A DNA stretch of 64,000 nt, taken from assembly GCF_013403915.1 (NCBI RefSeq), contig NZ_JABFDI010000019.1:1-64000 (forward strand). The letters are read 5' to 3'. Of this stretch, positions 27,219-38,393 are shown in pieces. Positions within the stretch are counted from its first letter, which is position 1, and each line of letters starts with the position of its first letter. The translations under genes and the position numbers were made by a program. The notes under the pieces are model-generated. The model saw only the letters and a list, made by a program, of their open reading frames with translations, had not been told where the DNA came from and made no database searches. The stretch comes from Winogradskyella pacifica. Its GTDB lineage: Bacteria > Bacteroidota > Bacteroidia > Flavobacteriales > Flavobacteriaceae.

Positions 27219-28115
27219 ATGGTATTAAAAGAACTTCAACATATATTTCACATAGAATTAGATGCTATTTATGGTAAACATGAAGTAGACAGCTTTTTCT
27301 ATTTGTGTACAGAGCATTATTTGAGTGTGCCAAGAATTCAATTGACATTAGAGCCAGAACTCACAATCACTAAACCTGAAACCGATACTTTTTTTAAAGT
27401 CTTAGAAGATTTAAAACAACATAAACCGATTCAATATATACTAGGTGATACAGAATTCTTCGGGTTGCCATTTAAAGTCAATGAAAATGTGTTAATTCCA
27501 AGACCGGAAACGGAGGAGTTAGTGGATATGATCATTCGAAATCACTCAGGACCTTATGACTGTACTCAAGACGTGCTGCGTGAAGAATCTCAATTTAAAA
27601 TCCTAGATATAGGAACAGGTTCTGGTTGTATCGCAATTTCGCTGGCTAAAAATTTACCAAATGCAAAAGTGTGTGCTTTAGATGTGAGTCTTGAAGCGTT
27701 AAAGGTAGCGACCCAAAACGCAAAATCAAACAACGTAGAAATAACCTTTATTGAAGCAGATATTTTAAACGCGTCCACTTGGAATTTGTTTTTTGAAAAT
27801 TTAGAATTTGATATTGTGGTGTCTAATCCACCATATGTAAGAGAATTAGAAAAACAAGAAATACAGCCTAATGTTTTAGAGAACGAACCGCATCTAGCTT
27901 TATTCGTAGATGATAATAATCCTTTAATATTCTACAAAGCTATTACTGATTTTGCTGTTAAAAAGTTGAAACCAAAGGGTAAATTATATTTTGAAATTAA
28001 TCAATATCTTGGAGAAGAAACAAAGGCCTTATTAACTGATGCTAATTTTGAAGATGTAACGTTGTTAAAAGACTTAAATGGGAATGATAGAATGTTGAAA
28101 GGTGAAAAGATATAG
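27219..28115 (+). CDS. prmC: Peptide chain release factor N5-glutamine methyltransferase
   Basis: PrmC methylates the glutamine of the GGQ motif of release factors RF1 and RF2. The 298-residue protein has an N-terminal helical domain (about 1-85), the SAM loop DIGTGSG (130-136) and the catalytic NPPY (203-206), with the family phrase QYILGDTEFFG and IPRPETEELV before them. A short insertion (about 110-124) ahead of the SAM loop is slightly unusual. It lies in a run with a GNAT gene and ligA. Confidence 0.95.
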   Translation: MVLKELQHIFHIELDAIYGKHEVDSFFYLCTEHYLSVPRIQLTLEPELTITKPETDTFFKVLEDLKQHKPIQYILGDTEFFGLPFKVNENVLIPRPETEELVDMIIRNHSGPYDCTQDVLREESQFKILDIGTGSGCIAISLAKNLPNAKVCALDVSLEALKVATQNAKSNNVEITFIEADILNASTWNLFFENLEFDIVVSNPPYVRELEKQEIQPNVLENEPHLALFVDDNNPLIFYKAITDFAVKKLKPKGKLYFEINQYLGEETKALLTDANFEDVTLLKDLNGNDRMLKGEKI

Positions 28116-28116
28116 T

Positions 28117-28788
28117 ATGAGAGTTTTGGTTGTCTTTTTTATTTCAGTGCTTTGCTTTTCTTGTAAAGAGAAAAAAGAAGATGTTTTAGAGGTTGAGTAT
28201 GAAATTAAAATCGATACGCTTTCAACTATAAATAAGGAAGACGAATTGATAAGACAAAAACTTCAAGAATTAAAAGAAAGATTTTACCATATAAAACTTT
28301 ATAATTCAGAAATAGTAACAGATACTATTGTTGGGTTTGACTTTTTAGAAAGTGATTCAAACTTAGATTACACATTCGATTACGAGCCTTTTGTTAAAAG
28401 AGGTAATTTAGATTCTATTAGTTTATATACCAAAAATATTGAAGTTGTCATCCTTAAATCTAAGTTTGATAAAACGAAATCAAAACTCACTTATGATAGT
28501 GATAGTTTAAACATTATTCAAATTGATAATCACAATGTTATTGGAGCAGAAGATGTTCCGAACACCTATATTTCTAAAATATACTTAGATTTAAGCAACA
28601 ACTATGTTGAAATCGATAAACGTTATTATGAAGACTTATATGAACCAAATTTCAATTTAACCGAAGCCTATTATTATGATAAAGAAATTATTGTAACAAT
28701 GGGTAACAGTGATGGTTATTTAGGTTATAAGGTCAATTTTTTTATTGACGAACAATTAAATATAAAGCGCATTATTTACATTCCTTAA
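28117..28788 (+). CDS. Lipoprotein of unknown function
   Basis: The ATG at 28117 (MRVLVVFFISVLCFSC) was chosen 1 base after the prmC stop because it gives a lipoprotein signal with Cys16. The mature part of this 223-residue protein is charged, with a helical stretch (about 35-60) and then alternating beta-type segments rich in Asp, Tyr and Asn. No family was recognised. Its placement between prmC and ligA suggests cotranscription only. Confidence 0.65.
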   Translation: MRVLVVFFISVLCFSCKEKKEDVLEVEYEIKIDTLSTINKEDELIRQKLQELKERFYHIKLYNSEIVTDTIVGFDFLESDSNLDYTFDYEPFVKRGNLDSISLYTKNIEVVILKSKFDKTKSKLTYDSDSLNIIQIDNHNVIGAEDVPNTYISKIYLDLSNNYVEIDKRYYEDLYEPNFNLTEAYYYDKEIIVTMGNSDGYLGYKVNFFIDEQLNIKRIIYIP

Positions 28789-30786
<1,998 letters not shown>

Positions 30787-30857
30787 TTTCTTACAGAAAT
30801 ATAGTTATTTATTCGATAAAATGTATAATTTTAACGTTTATATGTAGAAAAAATAGT

Positions 30858-30865
30858 TATATTTG
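30858..30865 (+). promoter_or_regulatory. -7 box upstream of the membrane protein at 30888
   Basis: TATATTTG matches TAnnTTTG and ends 22 bases before the ATG at 30888. No good -33 TTG was found. Confidence 0.5.
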
Positions 30866-30887
30866 CTTTGTTAATAAGGGATGATTA

Positions 30888-31625
30888 ATGTTATTAAATA
30901 AAATTTTAAAAGTAGTTTTACTGCTCTTAGGTGGTACCTATATTTTACTTCAAGGCTTTGCTTTAGAGGTAGAAGGAGATACGGTAGGAGCAATTGGATT
31001 TATTTTACTTACGGTCCTATATGTAGGTTGGACCAAAAATAAATCAAAATTATTTTTAATGTTTTTGGTTGCTTTTACTACAGCGCAAATATTAAGTTTT
31101 ATTGGTTGGCATAGACCGGGACTTAGGGATGGGCAGACTGATTATTTATATTATATAGCAAATATTCTTAGTATCATTTCCTATGCTTTGCTTATTCTTA
31201 AAGTCTTCATTCACTTAAATTTAAAAACAGTATTTTCACAACTAACAGTTCCTATAATCATACTTGTGATTTTAGATATATTTTGTGTAACATTAATATC
31301 TAGCACTACAGAGAATTCATTCAACTTGTATGAGTACATTTTAGAATATGTCTATAACGTTGTTATAATGCTGCTTTTATCAATTGCGCTAATTAACTAC
31401 ATGTATAGAAATAATTATAAGTCAATGCTTTTTTTAATCGGCTCAATCTTTATAATGTTTTCAGAGATTATTCAATTAGCTTATTTCTATATCCTTAAAG
31501 ATGATAACTTGGGTTATGTTTACTCTTCCTTTTTAGTCGTTGCATTTATCTTTTACTACCTACAGTCACAGCACTTAGTTACAGAGCCAACGCCTGCATA
31601 CTCAGATGATCCTATAGAAGCCTGA
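30888..31625 (+). CDS. Polytopic membrane protein of unknown function
   Basis: A protein of 245 residues with about eight predicted membrane helices spread evenly from residue 5 to 228 and a short soluble tail. Size and helix number resemble the YhhN/lysoplasmalogenase family, and FLIGSIFIMFSEIIQLAYFY is a possible counterpart of its conserved late helix pair, but the match is not strong enough to name it. It has its own promoter box and is followed by the convergent metallophosphatase gene. Confidence 0.6.
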   Translation: MLLNKILKVVLLLLGGTYILLQGFALEVEGDTVGAIGFILLTVLYVGWTKNKSKLFLMFLVAFTTAQILSFIGWHRPGLRDGQTDYLYYIANILSIISYALLILKVFIHLNLKTVFSQLTVPIIILVILDIFCVTLISSTTENSFNLYEYILEYVYNVVIMLLLSIALINYMYRNNYKSMLFLIGSIFIMFSEIIQLAYFYILKDDNLGYVYSSFLVVAFIFYYLQSQHLVTEPTPAYSDDPIEA

Positions 31626-31690
31626 GTCTTAAATAAGAATAGGTTTCCAGGTATATTATTTATGTTTTTAAGAGGTAACTTAGGCGCTAG

Positions 31691-32605
31691 TTAAACTATA
31701 ATAGAAGCTCCTTCTGCAGTCACCTTTTTACCAGGTTCGAAATAAAAATCAATTTTACCAAGATATAAACCAAAACAACCCACTTGGTTAACTAATACGT
31801 TTTTACCGATACTATTTGTTTCTATAGTTGGTTTTGGTAAGAAAGTATGTGTATGTCCGCCGATAATTAAATCGATATCCTTGGTTGCTCTTGCTAGAGT
31901 AATGTCACTTACCTTATCAGGGTTATTCTTGTATTGATAACCAATATGAGACAAACAAATTACCAAATCGCAAGATTGTTCTTCTTTTAAGATGCGCGAC
32001 ATGTCTTGCGCAATCTCAATAGGATTGTGGTAAACAGTTTCTTTATACATGTCTTTATTTACTAAGCCATCAAGTTCAATCCCTAAACCGAAGATGCCGA
32101 TTTTTATACCATCCTTAACAATTATTTTATAAGGCTTAACATGTGTATCCATCACTGTATTAGAAAAATCGTAATTGGCTGATACAAACTCAAAATCAGC
32201 ATGTGGAATTTGAGCATAAAGTCCGTCAATACCATTATCAAAATCATGGTTACCAATAGTTGCGACATCGTATTTTAGCATGCTCATTAGTTTAAACTCT
32301 AATTCACCACCATAATAATTAAAATAAGGAGTGCCTTGAAAAATATCACCTGCATCTAATAATAGCGTATTAGGGTTTTCCATTCTAATAGACTCAACCA
32401 AAGTCGCACGTCTTGCCACACCACCTTTATTGGCATTTCTTCCGTCTTCAGGCCCAAAAGGATCAATATGGCTATGCACATCGTTGGTATGTAGAATCGT
32501 TATTTTTTTCGTTCTAGGCGCACTAAAAGATTGTAAACCTAAGCCACCAACACTAGCTAAAACTGTGGCTGCTGTAGATTTCTGAATAAATTGTCTTCTC
32601 TTCAT
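31691..32605 (-). CDS. Metallophosphatase, N-terminal (catalytic) half of a split 5'-nucleotidase
   Basis: A periplasmic phosphoesterase that should hydrolyse nucleotides or related phosphoesters. It starts with a Tat-like signal (KRRQFIQKS, hydrophobic to about 24). Metal ligands are in NDVH (41-44), DAGD (84-87), GNHD (118-121) and GGHTHTF. It is 304 residues long and lacks the C-terminal substrate-binding domain of UshA-type enzymes; that domain is encoded by the gene immediately upstream (32609-33367). The two products probably work together. Confidence 0.88.
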   Translation of the reverse strand: MKRRQFIQKSTAATVLASVGGLGLQSFSAPRTKKITILHTNDVHSHIDPFGPEDGRNANKGGVARRATLVESIRMENPNTLLLDAGDIFQGTPYFNYYGGELEFKLMSMLKYDVATIGNHDFDNGIDGLYAQIPHADFEFVSANYDFSNTVMDTHVKPYKIIVKDGIKIGIFGLGIELDGLVNKDMYKETVYHNPIEIAQDMSRILKEEQSCDLVICLSHIGYQYKNNPDKVSDITLARATKDIDLIIGGHTHTFLPKPTIETNSIGKNVLVNQVGCFGLYLGKIDFYFEPGKKVTAEGASIIV

Positions 32606-32608
32606 GGC

Positions 32609-33367
32609 TTAATCTTTTAATTTTATAAAACGTTGATCTTGTTTAGGGTTTAATGTATCTGTCTTTTTAAAGTTGTCAATTAATACATTTCTAATTTTAT
32701 AATTTAAGACATAGAGTCCTTCATTGGTTTGAAAAAAGTCCATACCATCACCTCCGTTATAGAGGTAATCATTAGTAGCTACGTAATAGGTTCTATTGAT
32801 ATCTATTGGTTTTCCGTTAACAGTAGTCGAACGAACTTCTGAATTTTTATCTAAAGTTAATTGTAATTGATGAGATACAGGATGTGCACGTTTGGCCTTA
32901 GAAAGGTACACCATCATTTCATTAATCTGCTCTCCTTTAAGAGCAACTACAACGACAGAATTTTCAAAAGGCATAATTCCATACGCAGTTCTGGTTGTAA
33001 CATTTCCTTTAGAAAGGATGGATCGAATACCTCCATGGTTGAGTAGAACAAAATCAATGTTTTTTTTAGATTGTTGCATAAAGACAGGATTACCTTCGCT
33101 ATATACAGCATCAGCCATTAAATTTCCAATCGCAGTATTAAATTCTCCATCAGATTTCGTATAGGTTTCTGGTGCATAAGAAATGATACTATCCATATCT
33201 TTATTAACGTGAAGCCTGTAAGGAGTTATAAAGTCTTCTACGGCTTTATTGGCGGATAGGCTGTCATCGATATCGATTCGTTTGCCTTCAATTTTAGAAA
33301 TATTTGATGATGCACAAGAAAAAATGAGCAACAATAAACAGAGTTTTAGAATATGTTTACTAGTCAT
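32609..33367 (-). CDS. 5'-nucleotidase C-terminal-domain lipoprotein
   Basis: The start was set at the Met at 33367 (MTSKHILKLCLLLLIFSC), giving a lipoprotein signal with Cys18 and 252 residues. The protein matches the C-terminal domain of 5'-nucleotidases: ETYTKSDGEFNTAIGNLMADA, LLNHGGIRSIL, and the purine-stacking region NDYLYNGGDGMDFF. It has no metallophosphatase domain, which is the separate gene 3 bases downstream. It probably supplies nucleotide binding for its partner at the membrane. Confidence 0.85.
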   Translation of the reverse strand: MTSKHILKLCLLLLIFSCASSNISKIEGKRIDIDDSLSANKAVEDFITPYRLHVNKDMDSIISYAPETYTKSDGEFNTAIGNLMADAVYSEGNPVFMQQSKKNIDFVLLNHGGIRSILSKGNVTTRTAYGIMPFENSVVVVALKGEQINEMMVYLSKAKRAHPVSHQLQLTLDKNSEVRSTTVNGKPIDINRTYYVATNDYLYNGGDGMDFFQTNEGLYVLNYKIRNVLIDNFKKTDTLNPKQDQRFIKLKD

Positions 33368-33412
33368 TGAATAACTTATAAGAAGTTTGTAATAAAATGT
33401 AAGTGCTTTTAT

Positions 33413-33420
33413 TAAATTTG
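33413..33420 (+). promoter_or_regulatory. -7 box upstream of DUF6913-dapA
   Basis: TAAATTTG matches TAnnTTTG and ends 18 bases before the ATG at 33439. A TTTG at 33386-33389 is a possible -33 element, with a spacer of 23 bases, slightly longer than usual. Confidence 0.55.
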
Positions 33421-33438
33421 CACAAAGGCTAAAGGTAA

Positions 33439-33957
33439 ATGATTTTAAAAGCATTTAAAGAAAAATCTAATCGAAAATATGTCAATAATTTATTAGCTAC
33501 TCGTCAATCGACAGTTAATAATGACAAAATAAAAACAGTGGCGGTGCTTCTTAATGCGAACGAATTTCATGAATTTGAGGTGTTTAGAGTTTATTTTAAA
33601 GAGCTAGGTTTAGTCTCTCCAAAGCATAAAATTATTGCTTTTACTTTAGATGATAAATTAGAGCACAATAAGTGGAATGTACATTGTAGCCCAAAAGACT
33701 TTGGCTGGAAAGGAAAAATAAAAAACCCCGACTTAGAAGCTTTTATCAACGAACCGTACGATATGCTGATTTGCTTTTTTAAAAATGAAGTGTTGCAATT
33801 AAATCTTATGACGGCAGCATCTAAAGCGAATTTTAAAGTAGGAATTAGTAAAGAAGACGAACGTTTATATGATTTAATAATAGACGTAGAGTTAAGAGAT
33901 ATCAATATTTTTAAACAAGAGTTAAAAAAATACTTAAATATTTTAAACAAATTATAA
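33439..33957 (+). CDS. DUF6913 family protein
   Basis: A soluble protein of 172 residues typical of the DUF6913 family in Flavobacteriaceae, found beside dapA. Visible features are KTVAVLLNANEFHEFEVFR (about 32-50), a DFGWKGKI segment (about 88-95), and DMLICFFKNEVLQLNLMTA in the second half; it looks like an alpha/beta fold. No catalytic residues are evident. Its last base is shared with the dapA start codon, so translation is coupled. Confidence 0.78.
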   Translation: MILKAFKEKSNRKYVNNLLATRQSTVNNDKIKTVAVLLNANEFHEFEVFRVYFKELGLVSPKHKIIAFTLDDKLEHNKWNVHCSPKDFGWKGKIKNPDLEAFINEPYDMLICFFKNEVLQLNLMTAASKANFKVGISKEDERLYDLIIDVELRDINIFKQELKKYLNILNKL

Positions 33958-34841
33958 TGACCAAATTTATAGGAACTGGTGTGGCATTAATCACACCATT
34001 TAACGCAGATCTAAGTATCGATTTTGATGCATTAGAGCGTTTAGTGGAGTATAATATTGCCAACGGCACAGATTATTTAGTAATTAGCGGAACAACAGGA
34101 GAGAGTGTTACCGTTACCCCAGAAGAAAAAAAGGAGTTAATAGCGTTTATTGCTAAAATTAATAATGGAAGATTGCCATTAGTTTTAGGTATAGGTGGTA
34201 ATAATACTGCAAGTGTTATCAATGAAATTAAAGCAACAGATTTTTCTACTATTGATGGTGTCTTATCAGTTTCTCCTTACTATAGTAAACCAACACAAGA
34301 AGGAATTTATCAGCATTTTAAGGCCATTTCTGCCGTAACTCCAAGACCAATTATTTTATATAACGTACCAGGTAGAACATCCTCAAACATGTCTCCTGAA
34401 ACAACGTTGAGGTTAGCGAAAGATTGTGATAATATTGTAGCGGTTAAGGAAGCAGGCAATAATGTGCATCAATATTTAGAATTATTAAGAACTAAACCAG
34501 AAGATTTCTTAGTGTTATCTGGCGATGATGACTTAGCCTTAGGTGTTGCATTAGCAGGCGGATCGGGTGTTATTTCTGTTATAGGACAAGCATTACCTAA
34601 AGAATTTTCAGAAATGATTCGTTTAGGAATTGCAGGTAAAGCCAAAGAGGCTTATGATATCCATTTTAAGTTAATGCCAATAACCGGACTTATTTTTTCT
34701 GAAAATAATCCTTCTGGTATAAAAGCAGTTTTAAGTGCTTTAGAAATTTCAAAATTACATGTGCGTTTACCACTTGTTGAAGCGACAGATAACTTACAGG
34801 CAAGGATTAAATCAGAGTTAAAAAATCTTGGAAAAAGTTAA
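33957..34841 (+). CDS. dapA: 4-hydroxy-tetrahydrodipicolinate synthase
   Basis: It condenses pyruvate with aspartate semialdehyde, the first committed step to lysine and diaminopimelate. This 294-residue TIM barrel has the Schiff-base Lys164 in VAVKEAG, Tyr135 in ILYNVPGR, and the TTGES motif (46-50). Together with dapF in this window it supports the DAP pathway for cell-wall synthesis. It is coupled to the DUF6913 gene upstream. Confidence 0.97.
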   Translation: MTKFIGTGVALITPFNADLSIDFDALERLVEYNIANGTDYLVISGTTGESVTVTPEEKKELIAFIAKINNGRLPLVLGIGGNNTASVINEIKATDFSTIDGVLSVSPYYSKPTQEGIYQHFKAISAVTPRPIILYNVPGRTSSNMSPETTLRLAKDCDNIVAVKEAGNNVHQYLELLRTKPEDFLVLSGDDDLALGVALAGGSGVISVIGQALPKEFSEMIRLGIAGKAKEAYDIHFKLMPITGLIFSENNPSGIKAVLSALEISKLHVRLPLVEATDNLQARIKSELKNLGKS

Positions 34842-34924
34842 ACTTAATATAAATAGGTATTCAGGCTAGATACAACGCTTAATTTAGCAGACAATAATTG
34901 TTTTTTAAATCCGTTAATAATGCT

Positions 34925-34932
34925 TACTTTTG
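34925..34932 (+). promoter_or_regulatory. -7 box upstream of bamD
   Basis: TACTTTTG matches TAnnTTTG. It lies 83 bases before the bamD ATG, in the 174-base gap after dapA, and probably serves bamD-rpoZ-coaBC-porD. Confidence 0.5.
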
Positions 34933-35015
34933 CATTCTGTTTAAAAATTAGAAAATAAGCTTGTTATTTCATAGCACATTCTATTTGACAGATGCAAAGC
35001 AATTAAAGTGACCAA

Positions 35016-35816
35016 ATGAAAAGAGGACTTTACATACTACTTATCAGTATTCTATTTATTTCTTGTAGTGACTTTCAGAAAACACTAAAATCTGAAGATA
35101 CTGCTGCGAAATTTGAATTGGCTACAGAACTTTATGACGCTGAAAAGTGGAATAAATCTTATAGATTGTTAGATCAAATACTTCAACAATATAGAGGAAA
35201 GCCACAGGCAGAAAAACTAACTTTTATGCATGCAATGTGTTCTTACCAGTTAGGAACGTATTACGAAGCAAGTTATCACTTTGATAAATTTACAGATATT
35301 TATCCTCAAAGTGAAAAAGCTGAACAAGCTTCATTTTTAGCTGCTAAAGGGTATTATTTTAATTCGCCGGCGTATTCTAAAGAACAGAAAGAAACCATTG
35401 AAGCGATAGAAAAATTACAAATTTTTATTAATGAGTATCCTAATTCACAGTATTTAGCTGACGCTAACGAATTAGTTAAAGAGCTAGATTTTAAATTAGA
35501 GAAAAAGGCTTTCGAAATTGCAAAGCAATACAATATAATTAGAGAATATAAGGCTTCAATTAAATCATTTAATAACTTTTTGCTAGAGTTCCCTGGTGCT
35601 TCCTTAAGAAGTGAAGCTGTTTATTACAGATTCGATTCGGCATATAATTTGGCTGTTTTAAGTATTGAATATTTAAAAGAGCAGCGTGTAAAAGACGCTA
35701 TCGGTTATTATAAAGTATTAAAGAAGTTGTATCCAGAATCAGAACATATGGAAGCGGCTACTTTAATGAATGAAGAATTACAAGAACAATTAAATACGTT
35801 TACGACTAAAAGTTAA
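35016..35816 (+). CDS. bamD: Outer membrane assembly lipoprotein BamD
   Basis: BamD is part of the BAM complex that inserts beta-barrel proteins. The 266-residue protein has a lipoprotein signal with Cys17 (LFISC) and then tetratricopeptide-like helical repeats: KWNKSYRLLDQIL (about 44-56), TYYEASYHFDKFTDIYPQSEKAEQASF (in part: YHFDKFTDIYP), and EYKASIKSFNNFLLEFPGA. It is followed by rpoZ after 11 bases. Confidence 0.93.
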   Translation: MKRGLYILLISILFISCSDFQKTLKSEDTAAKFELATELYDAEKWNKSYRLLDQILQQYRGKPQAEKLTFMHAMCSYQLGTYYEASYHFDKFTDIYPQSEKAEQASFLAAKGYYFNSPAYSKEQKETIEAIEKLQIFINEYPNSQYLADANELVKELDFKLEKKAFEIAKQYNIIREYKASIKSFNNFLLEFPGASLRSEAVYYRFDSAYNLAVLSIEYLKEQRVKDAIGYYKVLKKLYPESEHMEAATLMNEELQEQLNTFTTKS

Positions 35817-35827
35817 ACATTATAACG

Positions 35828-36154
35828 ATGGATTTAAAAAAGACAGATGCACCAGTAAGTACAATTACTTACAACAGAAACGAAATAGATGCTGCAACAG
35901 ATAATATCTATGAAGCAATTTCTGTAATTTCTAGACGTGCAGAGCAGATTAATACTGACATCAGACGTGAGTTAATAGACAAACTAGAAGAGTTTGCTAC
36001 ATATAATGATAGTCTTGAAGAGATTTTTGAAAACAAAGAACAAATTGAAGTTTCTAAGTTTTACGAAAAATTACCAAAGCCACACGCTTTAGCAGTAAAG
36101 GAGTGGTTAGATAATAAGATCTATCACAGAAATACTGAGGATCCTCAACCATAA
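35828..36154 (+). CDS. rpoZ: RNA polymerase omega subunit
   Basis: The small subunit that aids assembly of the beta-prime subunit. At 108 residues it is the Bacteroidota form, longer than the proteobacterial one. The conserved core is DNIYEAISVISRRAEQI (about 26-42), matching the usual YxxVxxxxxRAxQI pattern, followed by LIDKLEEFATYND. It lies between bamD and coaBC in a close run. Confidence 0.93.
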   Translation: MDLKKTDAPVSTITYNRNEIDAATDNIYEAISVISRRAEQINTDIRRELIDKLEEFATYNDSLEEIFENKEQIEVSKFYEKLPKPHALAVKEWLDNKIYHRNTEDPQP

Positions 36155-36168
36155 ATCTAAAGCCTTAG

Positions 36169-37380
36169 ATGTCTATTCTAAAGGATAAGAATATTTTATT
36201 GGGCATTACTGCTGGTATTGCCGCCTATAAATCTGCCAGTTTAGTCAGATTATTCATTAAAGCAGGCGCTAACGTCAAAGTCGTTATGACGCCTGCTTCT
36301 AAAGAGTTTGTAACTCCGCTCACACTTTCCACCTTATCAAAAAATCCGGTATATTCTTCGTTTACAGATGAAGAAGATGACAACCAAATATGGAATAACC
36401 ATGTCGATTTAGGCCTTTGGGCAGATCTCTTTGTGATTGCTCCTGCTACAGCCAATACTATGGCAAAAATGGCAAATGGTTCTTGTGATAATATCCTTCT
36501 AGCTACGTACCTTTCTGCTAAGTGTCCAATTTATTTTGCACCTGCAATGGATTTGGATATGTATAAGCACGATTCAACTAAAGCTTCCTTTCAAAAACTA
36601 AGATCTTACGGAAATAAACTTATTCCGGCAGGAACAGGAGAACTCGCAAGTGGCTTAATTGGTGAAGGTCGCATGGCGGAACCAGAAGATATTGTTAGCT
36701 ATATTGAAAATGATATTTTAGACCAATTGCCTTTAAAAGGTAAACGCGTATTGATAACTGCTGGCCCAACTTACGAGGCCATAGATCCTGTACGTTTTAT
36801 TGGCAATCATTCTAGTGGGAAAATGGGCTTCGAAATAGCAAAGACTGCCGCTAATCTAGGGGCTGAGGTTGTTTTAGTAACTGGTCCAACACATCAAAAA
36901 ATTATACATAATCTCGTCACGGTTATACCTGTAATAACTGCAGAAGACATGTATAATGAAGTGCATAAGCATTTCAATACCTCAGATATTGCTATTCTTT
37001 CTGCAGCTGTGGCAGATTATAGGCCAAAGAATGTTGCTGATCAGAAAATAAAAAAGAAAGAAACCACGTTTACTATTGAGTTAGAAAAAACTAAAGACAT
37101 TTTAAAATCCCTTGGTGAGATTAAAAAAGATCAATTTTTAGTTGGTTTTGCATTAGAAACTAATAACGAATTGGAACACGCGAAAGGAAAACTGACATCT
37201 AAGAATTTAGATCTTATTGTTTTAAATTCTTTACAAGATAAAGGAGCTGGTTTTGGAGTGTCAACAAATAAAGTTACATTTATAACGTCTTCTAACGACA
37301 TTATAGAAAATGAATTAAAATCAAAAGCAGACGTTGCTAAAGATTTAATGCACCTTATATTAAAACAAACTCATGCGTAA
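36169..37380 (+). CDS. coaBC: Phosphopantothenoylcysteine decarboxylase / phosphopantothenate-cysteine ligase
   Basis: A bifunctional enzyme of coenzyme A synthesis. The 403-residue protein has the flavin-dependent CoaC domain (about 1-180; LGITAGIAAYKS, NHVDLGLWAD, MANGSCDNILL with the active cysteine region, and PAMDLDMY) and the CoaB ligase domain (about 185-400; LITAGPTYEAIDPVRFI and NHSSGKMG, AAVADYRP). coaE, the last enzyme of the pathway, is at 48559. Its stop overlaps the porD start by 8 bases. Confidence 0.97.
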   Translation: MSILKDKNILLGITAGIAAYKSASLVRLFIKAGANVKVVMTPASKEFVTPLTLSTLSKNPVYSSFTDEEDDNQIWNNHVDLGLWADLFVIAPATANTMAKMANGSCDNILLATYLSAKCPIYFAPAMDLDMYKHDSTKASFQKLRSYGNKLIPAGTGELASGLIGEGRMAEPEDIVSYIENDILDQLPLKGKRVLITAGPTYEAIDPVRFIGNHSSGKMGFEIAKTAANLGAEVVLVTGPTHQKIIHNLVTVIPVITAEDMYNEVHKHFNTSDIAILSAAVADYRPKNVADQKIKKKETTFTIELEKTKDILKSLGEIKKDQFLVGFALETNNELEHAKGKLTSKNLDLIVLNSLQDKGAGFGVSTNKVTFITSSNDIIENELKSKADVAKDLMHLILKQTHA

Positions 37381-38260
37381 CCTATTTTTTTTATTTACTT
37401 TTTTAGTAACCTCAGTAACGTTTTCTCAAGAGTTAAACTGTACGGTATCCGTAATAGCGCAGCAAACAGGAGCTGAAAATGACATTTTATTTAAAACCTT
37501 AGGAAACCAACTTACAGAATTTATAAATAATACGAAATGGACTAAAAAGACGTTTGGTCAACAAGAGCGTATTAATTGCAGTATGGTAATTAATGTAACG
37601 GAACAAAGCAATAATTTGTTTTCTGCATCGATTCAGGTATCTTCTTCTAGACCTATTTTTAATTCAACGTACAGTTCACCTGTTTATAATTATAATGACA
37701 GAAATTTTAATTTTGAATATTTAGAATTTCAGAATTTGGTTTTTAATGAGAGTCAATTTGAATCTAACTTAATTTCTGTGTTGTCATTTCATGTTTATAT
37801 GATTTTAGGAATAGATGCAGATACGTTTGAGCTTAATGGAGGCGATGAGTATTTTAGTCAAGCACAAACTATAGCGAGCTACTCACAACAACTCAATGGT
37901 CAGGGTTGGAAAGTAGAAGACGGATTACAGTCGCGTTTTGCTTTAATCGATAATATAATGTCCCCATCATTTAAAGATATGAGATTAGCTATGTATAAAT
38001 ATCATATTGAAGGCTTAGATATTATGAACGAAGGCGCAAAAGAAGGAAAGTCACAAATAATTTCTGTGCTAGACGATTTACAAAAGGTGCACAGAGTAAG
38101 GCCAAATTCGTTTTTAATGCGTGTGTTTTTTGATGCTAAAGCAGATGAAATAATGGATATACTCTCTGGGGGACCAAGTGTTAATATTACAGCAGCAATG
38201 GATATCTTAAACAGAATTGCTCCAATGCATTCTCAAAAGTGGAGGAATATTAAGTATTAA
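37373..38260 (+). CDS. porD: PorD-like protein (DUF4835), T9SS-associated
   Basis: This 295-residue exported protein has a signal peptide (about 1-18, ending VTFSQ). It matches the DUF4835 family named PorD: ELNCTVSVIAQQTG near the N-terminus, and FVYMILGIDADTF-like HVYMILGIDADTFE (about 140-153) with the following GGDEYFSQAQ. In Porphyromonas the gene belongs to the set needed for type IX secretion, though its exact role is unclear. The window contains three T9SS cargo genes, so the system is expected to be active. It overlaps coaBC by 8 bases. Confidence 0.85.
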   Translation: MRNLFFLFTFLVTSVTFSQELNCTVSVIAQQTGAENDILFKTLGNQLTEFINNTKWTKKTFGQQERINCSMVINVTEQSNNLFSASIQVSSSRPIFNSTYSSPVYNYNDRNFNFEYLEFQNLVFNESQFESNLISVLSFHVYMILGIDADTFELNGGDEYFSQAQTIASYSQQLNGQGWKVEDGLQSRFALIDNIMSPSFKDMRLAMYKYHIEGLDIMNEGAKEGKSQIISVLDDLQKVHRVRPNSFLMRVFFDAKADEIMDILSGGPSVNITAAMDILNRIAPMHSQKWRNIKY

Positions 38261-38393
38261 TCGTTATTTATATTCTGTATTTTAAGTTATTGCATCAAGC
38301 CGAGGTGCTTTAATAGCTTAAACATATTTCCACTATAATTTCATATTACTTAGCCTTAAAAACTTAATTTTGTAATACAATAAATTTAAGCGC

